Assembly (NCBI GenBank): GCA_023299945.1
Contig: JALZVZ010000077.1
Span: 1 to 5,716, forward strand
Origin: Altererythrobacter sp.
Lineage (GTDB): Bacteria; Pseudomonadota; Alphaproteobacteria; Sphingomonadales; Sphingomonadaceae
Direction: 5' to 3'
Length of the DNA: 5,716 nt
Made by a program: the position numbers and the translations under genes. Under the pieces are notes generated by a model. That model was not told the origin of the DNA. It saw only the letters and a list, made by a program, of their open reading frames with translations, and did no database searches. Below are positions 1 to 5,094 of the stretch, one piece after another; position 1 is the stretch's first letter, and each line of letters starts with the position of its first letter.

Positions 1-224
1 GGAAACCGCTCGAAAGGCCGCGTTGGTATCATACGCTCTATATCACCCATCCCGACAATTTGACGCGCATTAGGCGGGCAATGGAATGGAAAGCAGCAAA
101 CACGCCTGACGTTTGGACTGCAACCGGCTGGAGCGGGCCTGTGCAAGAACGATATCATGACGAATTCATTCCGCATGAAGGATGGGATGAAGCGAAACCC
201 AAACCTCCAAGCGATGCAGATTGA
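1..224 (+). CDS. C-terminal part of an unrecognised protein (5' end outside window)
   Basis: An open frame enters from the left edge (first whole codon at 3) and ends at TGA 222-224, giving 73 C-terminal residues. The other two forward frames close within the first 75 bases. The peptide is rich in aromatic and charged residues (RWYHTLYITHPDN near its start, then an RIRRAMEWK stretch, several W and Y) and ends in a hydrophilic, proline-rich tail (AKPKPPSDAD). It has no membrane segment. I do not recognise the family. The composition looks like a real soluble protein end, and the next rightward gene starts 160 nt downstream, so the two may or may not be cotranscribed. I see no hairpin terminator after the stop. 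The coding call rests on the open frame and composition only. Confidence 0.6.
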   Translation, partial: KPLERPRWYHTLYITHPDNLTRIRRAMEWKAANTPDVWTATGWSGPVQERYHDEFIPHEGWDEAKPKPPSDAD

Positions 225-310
225 TATTAGCCCCCTCATCTTTTACAAGGGTTTACGCGGTGTTCAGGTGCAGTTTGCAGGCGAGCCTTTACCCCTGTTT
301 GAGACGGTAA

Positions 311-340
311 GGCCAGATGAGGCCAAATGAGGCCAAACGA
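311..340. repeat. Three tandem 10-bp repeats (GGCCARATGA type)
   Basis: Three consecutive decamers, GGCCAGATGA, GGCCAAATGA and GGCCAAACGA, stand head to tail with one or two changes between neighbours. The 10-bp period places each copy on about the same face of the helix, so they could be protein-binding sites upstream of the DUF4197 gene. They could equally be a small slippage product. The array ends 43 nt before the chosen start codon. Confidence 0.7.
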
Positions 341-368
341 CAGACGCCCCTTAGGTGACTGTTTAAAC

Positions 369-374
369 AAGGAG
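369..374 (+). promoter_or_regulatory. Ribosome binding site deciding the DUF4197 start
   Basis: AAGGAG stands 9 nt before the ATG at 384. It favours that codon over the ATG at 327, which has no such motif. The site directly abuts the palindrome TGTTTAAACA. Confidence 0.75.
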
Positions 375-383
375 ATAGTCAGG

Positions 384-1100
384 ATGTCAGAAGAGATGAA
401 ACGCGCAAATATCCGAATGGGTCGGCGTATGGTTTTGGGTGGAATTTTTAGCACTGCGTTGCTGCTGCCTTTTGGCCAAATCGCGCAGGCGCAAATTCTT
501 GGCAAGCTGGGTTTGGGCGACATTTTGGGCAAAGCCTCCGACAGCGCATTGGGCAAGCTTGAACAGCCAGGCGCTTACTTTAACGACAAAGATATTCGCA
601 TTGGTTTGCCGATTATTGGCAAGGCGGGCGGCGGACTGTTTGGTTCGATCCTGAGCGCTGGATCAAAGCTGGGCATTCTGGATGGTGTCACCCGCAAAAT
701 CAACGATGCAGCAGGGCTGGCGGCCGGTGAAGCCAAGCCGATTTTCCGCGATGCGATCAATGGCTTATCATTCAATGATGTGCCGGGATTGGTAAAGCAA
801 AGCGACGGCGGAACTCGCTATTTGCGTACATCCTCCAATGATGCGTTGCAGGGCAAAATGAGCCCGCTGGTCGATAGTGCGCTGGGTGATTTGGGCGTCT
901 ATAATCAATTCGACAAACTCGCGAACAAACACTCTTTCATCCGTGCCGCTGGTCTCAACCGCGAAGGCATCAACAAATCCGTTACCGATCAAGGCTTGGA
1001 CGGTATCTTCAGCTATATGGGAACGGAAGAAGAATCCTTCCGCAAGAACCCGTTGGGCGAGGCTGGCGATCTTGGTAAGGTACTGAAAGGTATCTTTTAA
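384..1100 (+). CDS. Exported DUF4197 family protein
   Basis: The protein has 238 residues. From the ATG at 384 it begins with a good export signal: a basic region (KRANIRMGRR, 6-15), a hydrophobic core (MVLGGIFSTALLLPFG, 16-31) and a likely signal peptidase I site after AQA (34-36). The RRMVL sequence loosely resembles a twin-arginine motif, so Tat export is possible but unproven. No lipobox cysteine is present. The mature part matches my memory of DUF4197: a GAYFNDKDIRIGLP block (63-76), helices around 85-115, an AKPIFRDAI block (117-125), then RYLRTSSNDAL (145-155) and a SPLVDSALGDLGVY block (160-173). Molecular function is unknown; a periplasmic location is inferred. Its TAA shares bases with the stop codon of the convergent cytidine deaminase gene, so no dedicated terminator fits between them. 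An upstream ATG at 327 is open but unlikely. The family call is from motif memory, with good confidence. Confidence 0.87.
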   Translation: MSEEMKRANIRMGRRMVLGGIFSTALLLPFGQIAQAQILGKLGLGDILGKASDSALGKLEQPGAYFNDKDIRIGLPIIGKAGGGLFGSILSAGSKLGILDGVTRKINDAAGLAAGEAKPIFRDAINGLSFNDVPGLVKQSDGGTRYLRTSSNDALQGKMSPLVDSALGDLGVYNQFDKLANKHSFIRAAGLNREGINKSVTDQGLDGIFSYMGTEEESFRKNPLGEAGDLGKVLKGIF

Positions 1101-1546
1101 GCGCTAAGGTGATCCGGGCCAAAAGCGTGGGGAAGCAAGGCAGATAACGTCGCTTCCCGCACGTCTTGTGCGCCATTTTCACCCGCACCAACACACAATA
1201 TAATCGGGTCTGTTCCGCCCAGCGCGGCCAGCTCATTGAGCACCTGACGGCAGCGGCCGCAGGGCGTTATGGGCGGGGTCGCGCCTTCACCCAAAGGCCC
1301 CGTAACCGCAACGCCAATTAATCCACCGCGTTTCCCCGCTGCCATGGCTTTAGACACCGCCAACGTCTCTGCGCAAAGCGTAAGTCCGTAGCTCGCATTT
1401 TCTACATTGGTTCCGGTTACGACCGTTCCATCATCAAACAGCAAAGCGGAGCCCACCGAATAGTTTGAATAGGGCGAATAGGAATGCTGTGCCGCGCCGC
1501 GAGCCGCCGCAATCAATGCATCTTTTTGTGTCTCTTCTATCATCAT
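1097..1546 (-). CDS. cdd: Cytidine deaminase (zinc-dependent, pyrimidine salvage)
   Basis: Hydrolytically deaminates cytidine and deoxycytidine to uridine and deoxyuridine in the cytosol. The 149 residues fit the short homotetrameric class. Visible motifs: the substrate-binding YSPYSNYSVGSALLF (23-37), TNVENASYG (46-54), the zinc/catalytic CAE (Cys58, Glu60) and PCGRC (Cys96, Cys99), which supply a three-cysteine zinc site with Glu60 as proton shuttle. Two positions are unusual: the CAER arginine of the three-cysteine class is Thr61, and PCGAC reads PCGRC (Arg98). The gene is last in a leftward three-gene operon, 12 nt after the GH25-like gene. A GAGGG motif lies 4 nt before the first ATG (1546) and 7 nt before the second (1543); the second may be the true start, changing the protein by one residue. 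The stop overlaps the convergent DUF4197 gene by 4 bp. Confidence 0.95.
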   Translation of the reverse strand: MMIEETQKDALIAAARGAAQHSYSPYSNYSVGSALLFDDGTVVTGTNVENASYGLTLCAETLAVSKAMAAGKRGGLIGVAVTGPLGEGATPPITPCGRCRQVLNELAALGGTDPIILCVGAGENGAQDVREATLSALLPHAFGPDHLSA

Positions 1547-1558
1547 ATTACCCTCACA

Positions 1559-2287
1559 TTAGGGTTGCACCACAAGCCATTCGACCGGCTCTGAAGACGC
1601 CTGCGTCACCAAGGACCGCGACACGCTCCACATCAGCCATGGCCGCCCGCCATAAGCTGGCGCGATCTTATCCCGCGTAAGCCAAAGGCCGCGTTCCAAT
1701 TGCGCCGATATCCGGTAGCGTTTCTCAAACCGCTCTGACACTTTTAGCATCACCGGCTTACCGGCGTGCATTTCCACCTGATTGATCAGCGTCATCAACT
1801 CACTCTCAACGGAGGCATCGCTGATCTTCTGCGCGCAATCATCGCTGGTATCGTAAAGCGCAATCGCAGGCGGCAGCAGACGGTCATCGCGCGGCACCAT
1901 GGTAACAAAATTGGCCGATTGCTGGTCTGCGGGGATGCATGGATCAAAGGCATGCACCGCGCCGGATTTTAAGCCCGCATCGCGCGCTGATTTTAGGTTT
2001 GCGCTAAAGCGGCTGTCTTGCCCGCTGGCCCCGCTGGATGCGTTAAGATAGACAAATTGCGCGCCGCGTGCCCGCAATGTCGGGAAAGCGACGGCCCCTT
2101 GGTGGTCGCTGATTGCCGCGCCTTGTTCAGGGTACAAATCGCTAGAGGGGACCCAGCTGCGCATCACCCACCAGTTCCAGCTCCATGCACCGATCGCCGC
2201 CAACACAACCAGAGCCAGCAGATAGAACCACCAGCTGCGTTTTTTGCCGCGCCGGTTTTGGCCTGTTTTCGTCTTAGCGCGCGCCAC
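1559..2287 (-). CDS. Membrane-anchored GH25-like protein, probably catalytically inactive
   Basis: The protein has 242 residues: a very basic cytoplasmic tail (1-17, ending RRGKKR), one membrane helix (about 19-41, WWFYLLALVVLAAIGAW onward), and a periplasmic domain that follows the glycoside hydrolase 25 (lysozyme/muramidase) pattern. Landmarks are YPEQG....DHQGAV (52-66, cf. family G-I-D-V-S-H-H-Q-G), FVYLNASSG (78-86, cf. YLKATEG), FSANLKSARDAGLKSGAVHAF (from 94), DQQSANF (121-127), LPPAIALYD (138-146, cf. PPavDvE), a long helix with NQVEMHAGKPVML, and a final strand EWLVVQP. Cys117 and Cys151 could form a disulfide. The acidic catalytic positions appear replaced (Ala58, Ala143, Tyr145), so murein hydrolysis is unlikely and binding is more plausible. 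It starts with GTG (2287), with AAAGGA 8 nt before it, and is the middle gene of the operon, 5 nt after UPF0262. The fold call comes from pattern matching by eye. Confidence 0.78.
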   Translation of the reverse strand: MARAKTKTGQNRRGKKRSWWFYLLALVVLAAIGAWSWNWWVMRSWVPSSDLYPEQGAAISDHQGAVAFPTLRARGAQFVYLNASSGASGQDSRFSANLKSARDAGLKSGAVHAFDPCIPADQQSANFVTMVPRDDRLLPPAIALYDTSDDCAQKISDASVESELMTLINQVEMHAGKPVMLKVSERFEKRYRISAQLERGLWLTRDKIAPAYGGRPWLMWSVSRSLVTQASSEPVEWLVVQP

Positions 2288-2292
2288 TGGAC

Positions 2293-2811
2293 TTATCCTT
2301 TAATATGCAAAACGCAGATCAGCGTGAAAAGCCGCCGCGCTGTCATAAAATCGGTTTCGACCTTGCCCTCTAACCGCTCGATTAAAAGCTCTGCGGCGCC
2401 ATCATGAATACCGCGCCGCGCCATATCGATCGTCTCAATCTCTGAAGGGGTCGCTTTGCGAATCGCTTGGTAATAGCTGTCGCAGATCGCAAAGTAATCG
2501 CGAATCGGGCGGCGGAAACGCGCAAGGCCAAGCAGCAAAGTCTCCAGCGGCGCATCCAATTTATCGCCAATATCCAGCAGCAGACGCCCATCACGCACAG
2601 ACAATGCAAGGTGATAGGGCCCGCATGCCCCGCGTTCCGCACTGCGCACGGGTTTAAAGCTGTTCTCCTCGATCAAATCGAAGATCGCAACGCGCCGTTC
2701 TTGCTCCACATCGGCGCTACGCCACAGAATCGTCTCATCATCGAGACCAATCTTGGCGATCCGGTGATCGGATTTGGCAAAAGCGCCAGAGGAGGGTGAA
2801 GTATCAGCCAT
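2293..2811 (-). CDS. UPF0262 family protein
   Basis: This is a 172-residue soluble protein with no signal peptide or membrane segment. It matches the alphaproteobacterial UPF0262 family over its full length: DVEQERRVAIFDLIEENSF (34-52), a GPYHLALSVRDGRLLLDI strand region (64-81), FRRPIRDYFAICDSYYQAIR (99-118), ATPSEIETIDMARRGIHD (120-137) and the highly conserved end DFMTARRLFTLICVLH (154-169). No biochemical function is known to me. The N-terminal ~15 residues are variable and polar. It is the first gene of the leftward operon with the GH25-like gene and cdd. Its ATG at 2811 follows a weak GGGGA Shine-Dalgarno sequence with a 6-nt gap. It is transcribed divergently from dnaB across a 149-nt region. 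Confidence 0.93.
   Translation of the reverse strand: MADTSPSSGAFAKSDHRIAKIGLDDETILWRSADVEQERRVAIFDLIEENSFKPVRSAERGACGPYHLALSVRDGRLLLDIGDKLDAPLETLLLGLARFRRPIRDYFAICDSYYQAIRKATPSEIETIDMARRGIHDGAAELLIERLEGKVETDFMTARRLFTLICVLHIKG
2296..2301 (-). promoter_or_regulatory. Ribosome binding site for the GTG-started GH25-like gene
   Basis: Read leftward, AAAGGA lies 8 nt before the GTG at 2287 and overlaps the final codons of UPF0262 (stop TAA 2295-2293). It supports the GTG start and suggests translational coupling between the two genes. Confidence 0.6.
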
Positions 2812-2850
2812 CGCTTATCCCCAATCGCAGATGCACGCCCCCTGTTTCAA

Positions 2851-2865
2851 GCGCTCATTGAGCGC
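2851..2865. repeat. 15-bp perfect palindrome (possible operator)
   Basis: GCGCTCA and its exact reverse complement TGAGCGC flank a single central T. The site lies 39 nt upstream of the UPF0262 start and 95 nt upstream of dnaB. Seven perfectly matched pairs with a 1-nt centre fit a dimeric repressor site better than an RNA hairpin, because the loop would be too small. Confidence 0.5.
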
Positions 2866-2874
2866 AAGGCCAAT

Positions 2875-2892
2875 TCATCCACGCTATCCACA
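2875..2892 (+). promoter_or_regulatory. Pair of adjacent DnaA-box-like 9-mers upstream of dnaB
   Basis: TCATCCACG and CTATCCACA lie end to end, repeating ATCCAC with a 9-bp period. Against the known DnaA box TTATCCACA the second differs at one base and the first at three (TCATCCACG). A further one-mismatch copy, TTATCCCCA, lies at 2815-2823, overlapping the UPF0262 ribosome binding site on the other strand. DnaA control of dnaB would make biological sense, but boxes this short arise by chance. Confidence 0.3.
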
Positions 2893-2960
2893 AGCATGTG
2901 CGATAAATATACCGCTTTGCAACCCTTGCGGTCTGGGCCCTCAAGGTCTCAATAGGCTCC

Positions 2961-4511
2961 ATGTCCGATACCGATATGATGATCCGTGATAATGCGCCAA
3001 TGGGTGCGCCCTCTTCCTTGCCCGTTCCAACCGGTTCTGGTGAAACGCAGGCGCGCGCTTTACCATCGAACATTGAGGCAGAGGCCGCGTTTCTGGGCGC
3101 GGTTCTGATCGACAACCGCGTGATTGAGGAATTGCGCACGCCTTTGCGCCCCGATCACTTCTTCGAAGCTTTGCATGAGCGTATTTACGAACGCATCCTC
3201 ACATTGGTGGAGCGTAATGCCACCGCTAGCCCTGTCACGCTGAAGCCTTATTTCGAGGCGGATGAGGCCTTGGCGCAATTGGGCGGCACGACCTATTTGG
3301 CGAGGCTGACCGCTGACGGGCAAGGTTTGTTGGCAGCAAGCCAGTTGGCATCGCAAATCTATGATCTGGCGCTTTTGCGCGAGCTGGTCAGCGTTGGCCG
3401 CGGTCTGGTCGAAGGCGCGCTCGACACTTCCGAAGATGTAGCGCCGATGGAAAAAATCGCTCAGGCAGAGGCCGATTTGTTCCGCGTTGCCGAAGGCGCG
3501 AGCACCGGCAGCGATGCGGTTGATTTTAAGGATGCGGCGCTGGCCGCGATTAAAATGGCCGAAGCAGCGATGCAATCGGGCGGCGGTTTGTCGGGCAAGA
3601 CATCGGGCCTTGCCTCGATTGATGACAAAACATCCGGCCTGCATGAAAGCGATCTGATCATTTTGGCGGGCCGCCCTGGTATGGGCAAAACCTCGCTCGC
3701 CACCAATATTGCGTTTAATTGCGCGGAAGAACATTTGCGCTTTCAAGCCGATGGCGGCGATTATAATTACGGCGGGCCTACCGTCTTTTTCAGCCTAGAG
3801 ATGAGCGCCGACCAGCTTGCCACGCGTATTCTGGCCGAGCAGGCAGAGATCAGTTCGGAAAATTTGCGCAGCGGTAAATTGACCCGAGAGGAGTTCCAAA
3901 AACTCTCCTTCGCCAGCCAACGTTTGGCCGAATTGCCCCTGTTTATCGATGATACGCCGGCGCTAACAATCTCTGCACTTCGCACGCGCGCAAGGCGGCT
4001 AAAACGGCGGCATGACATTGGCCTGATTGTGGTCGATTACCTCCAGCTTTTGCAAGGGTCCGGCCGCGCCAATGATAACCGCGTGAATGAAATCTCTGAA
4101 ATTAGCCGAGGGCTCAAAACGCTGGCGAAAGAACTATCCGTCCCCGTGATCGCGCTCTCGCAGTTGAGCCGTGCGGTGGAGCAGCGTGATGACAAAAAAC
4201 CCATGCTGTCCGATTTGCGCGAATCCGGTTCGATTGAGCAGGATGCGGATATGGTCTGGTTCATTTTCCGCGCGGATTATTATCACGAAGCGATCCGCCC
4301 AGAAATGCCAAATGAAAACAGCGGCGCGGATACGACTGAGAAATACCGCGCTTGGGAAGAGAAATATCTCGAGCTCAAAAACCGTGCCACTTTGATCGTG
4401 GCCAAGCAGCGCCATGGCTCAACCGGCAATGTGCCGCTGCACTTCCAGCCGGAGTTCACCAAATTCACTTCGCCCAATCGCAAGGATTATTCCGATTACG
4501 GTTATGAATAG
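2961..4511 (+). CDS. dnaB: Replicative DNA helicase DnaB
   Basis: The ring-shaped hexameric ATPase that unwinds DNA 5'-3' ahead of the replisome and recruits primase. At 516 residues it is longer than E. coli DnaB (about 470). After a variable tail (1-33), the N-terminal helical domain runs about 34-135 (PSNIEAEAAFLGAVLID), followed by a linker and the RecA-like motor from about 215. Motor motifs: Walker A GRPGMGKTS (237-245), FFSLEMS (276-282), Walker B LIVVDYLQLL (355-364, Asp359), LSQLSR (399-404), SDLRESGSIEQDAD (417-430) and AKQRHGSTG (481-489) near the C-terminus. Extra length comes from the tail and from insertions around 256-273 and 446-470, which I recall as common in alphaproteobacterial DnaB. 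No intein interrupts the motor. ATG 2961 is preferred because it is the first ATG; later ones (2976, 3000) also lack ribosome binding sites. No hairpin terminator follows. Confidence 0.98.
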   Translation: MSDTDMMIRDNAPMGAPSSLPVPTGSGETQARALPSNIEAEAAFLGAVLIDNRVIEELRTPLRPDHFFEALHERIYERILTLVERNATASPVTLKPYFEADEALAQLGGTTYLARLTADGQGLLAASQLASQIYDLALLRELVSVGRGLVEGALDTSEDVAPMEKIAQAEADLFRVAEGASTGSDAVDFKDAALAAIKMAEAAMQSGGGLSGKTSGLASIDDKTSGLHESDLIILAGRPGMGKTSLATNIAFNCAEEHLRFQADGGDYNYGGPTVFFSLEMSADQLATRILAEQAEISSENLRSGKLTREEFQKLSFASQRLAELPLFIDDTPALTISALRTRARRLKRRHDIGLIVVDYLQLLQGSGRANDNRVNEISEISRGLKTLAKELSVPVIALSQLSRAVEQRDDKKPMLSDLRESGSIEQDADMVWFIFRADYYHEAIRPEMPNENSGADTTEKYRAWEEKYLELKNRATLIVAKQRHGSTGNVPLHFQPEFTKFTSPNRKDYSDYGYE

Positions 4512-4547
4512 CGCCGTGAGCGCGCAATTCTTGACGCGTTGATTTTC

Positions 4548-4576
4548 TTGACTCTGGCGCGCGGCCCACCTATTTG
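4548..4576 (+). promoter_or_regulatory. Sigma70-type promoter of rpoZ
   Basis: TTGACT (4548-4553), a 17-nt spacer and TATTTG (4571-4576) form a plausible housekeeping promoter in the 105-nt gap after dnaB. It predicts transcription starting near 4583 and a leader of about 34 nt. The -35 lies within the second copy of a direct repeat TTCTTGAC (4528-4535 and 4545-4552). Confidence 0.55.
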
Positions 4577-4616
4577 CCGCGCTTCATTTAAATCCTTTTG
4601 CTGACTGGAGTGCCCT

Positions 4617-4964
4617 ATGGCGCGCGTTACCGTCGAAGATTGTGTCGACAAGATCCCAAACCGTTTTGACCTTGTCCTGCTCGCCGCACAGCGTGCACGT
4701 GAAATTTCAGGTGGCAGTGAACCTACGATCGAGCGCGACCGGGATAAGAACCCAGTTGTGGCCTTGCGTGAAATTGCAGAGCAAACGGTTAAGCCGAAAG
4801 AGCTCAACGAGAGCGTGATCACCGGCCTTCAGAAAATTCTTCCCGATGATGAAGATGAAGAAGATGAAATCGGTTCTTTGAGCCAGTCGGCAGAAGCCTT
4901 GCGGATTACCGCTAGCGCCCCGACCCGCTCAACATCGATCGGTGCGGAGTATGACGGCAGCTAA
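4617..4964 (+). CDS. rpoZ: DNA-directed RNA polymerase subunit omega
   Basis: The small subunit that clamps the beta' C-terminal region and helps assemble RNA polymerase; in many proteobacteria it also forms part of a ppGpp site. The 115 residues begin with the hallmark MARVTVEDC (1-9), then [17 protein letters not shown] (14-30) and [12 protein letters not shown] (44-55). The tail is longer than in E. coli omega (91 residues) and carries an acidic run DDEDEEDE (77-84) and a Ser/Thr-rich end. TGGAG lies 6 nt before the ATG. The gene looks monocistronic, with its own promoter upstream and a strong terminator 23 nt after the stop. Confidence 0.97.
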   Translation: MARVTVEDCVDKIPNRFDLVLLAAQRAREISGGSEPTIERDRDKNPVVALREIAEQTVKPKELNESVITGLQKILPDDEDEEDEIGSLSQSAEALRITASAPTRSTSIGAEYDGS

Positions 4965-4987
4965 ACTGCGCCGCTTACGCTAGATAC

Positions 4988-5025
4988 AAAAAGGCCGCTC
5001 TTAATTGCTAAGGGCGGCCTTTTTT
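4988..5025 (+). terminator. Intrinsic terminator after rpoZ
   Basis: The 16-nt arm at 4988-5003 pairs with 5009-5024, with a single G-U pair, around the 5-nt loop ATTGC. The core is GGCCGC/GCGGCC, and six T residues (5020-5025) follow the GC core. The matching A-run on the left side (4988-4992) means it could also stop transcripts coming from the right. Confidence 0.93.
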
Positions 5026-5080
5026 GTGGGCGCCCTCATAACCGCCTTTGCCTTGCCAGCGCTGCGTCCTATTATTGGCT

Positions 5081-5087
5081 AAGGAGG
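5081..5087 (+). promoter_or_regulatory. Strong ribosome binding site of the DUF3667 gene
   Basis: AAGGAGG is a near-perfect anti-16S match, 7 nt before the ATG at 5095. It fixes the start of the last gene, which would otherwise be uncertain because the gene has no end inside the window. Confidence 0.85.
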
Positions 5088-5094
5088 CGGTTTG

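Larger units (their letters stand above)
225..383. other. Intergenic leader before the DUF4197 gene
   Basis: This stretch separates the partial first gene from the DUF4197 start. It holds three tandem 10-bp repeats (311-340), a perfect 10-bp palindrome TGTTTAAACA (360-369) and the ribosome binding site of the next gene. An in-frame ATG at 327 would extend the DUF4197 protein by 19 residues, but it lies inside the repeats and has no Shine-Dalgarno sequence. I found no convincing -35/-10 pair, although the DUF4197 promoter is expected here. Confidence 0.5.
2812..2960. promoter_or_regulatory. Divergent control region of the UPF0262 operon and dnaB
   Basis: These 149 nt must hold the promoters for both directions. 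It contains a 15-bp palindrome (2851-2865), DnaA-box-like 9-mers (2815-2823, 2875-2883, 2884-2892) and a short AT-rich patch (ATAAATATA, 2903-2911). I could not pick a convincing sigma70 -35/-10 pair on either strand. The dnaB start has only a weak AGG-containing sequence before it. Confidence 0.55.

Noticed and set aside
327..383. Upstream ATG extension of the DUF4197 protein
   Set aside because: It would put 19 extra residues before the signal peptide, begins inside the tandem repeats and has no Shine-Dalgarno sequence, whereas ATG 384 has AAGGAG at 9 nt.
236..556. 106-residue leftward open frame over the DUF4197 leader and signal peptide
   Set aside because: No motif or ribosome binding site; it is a shadow of the DUF4197 gene extended through the repeat region.
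2018..2407. 129-residue rightward open frame opposite the GH25-like and UPF0262 genes
   Set aside because: Cys/Pro/Arg-rich shadow crossing two well-supported genes on the other strand, with no ribosome binding site or family resemblance.
2911..2932. Inverted repeat ACCGC...GCGGT before dnaB
   Set aside because: Only 5 matched pairs around a 12-nt loop with no T-run; expected by chance at this base composition.
3060..3746. 228-residue leftward open frame opposite dnaB
   Set aside because: It lies entirely antisense to the conserved dnaB coding region, its protein is low-complexity Arg/Gln/Ala-rich with no recognisable motif, and it arises from codon bias on the opposite strand.
4512..4547. 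Possible terminator after dnaB
   Set aside because: The GC-rich bases after the stop form only a short imperfect hairpin and no T-run follows.
5048..5075. TTGCCT-16-TATTAT as the DUF3667 promoter
   Set aside because: The predicted start point would lie at or inside the AAGGAGG ribosome binding site, so it is kept only as a weak remark in the gene entry.
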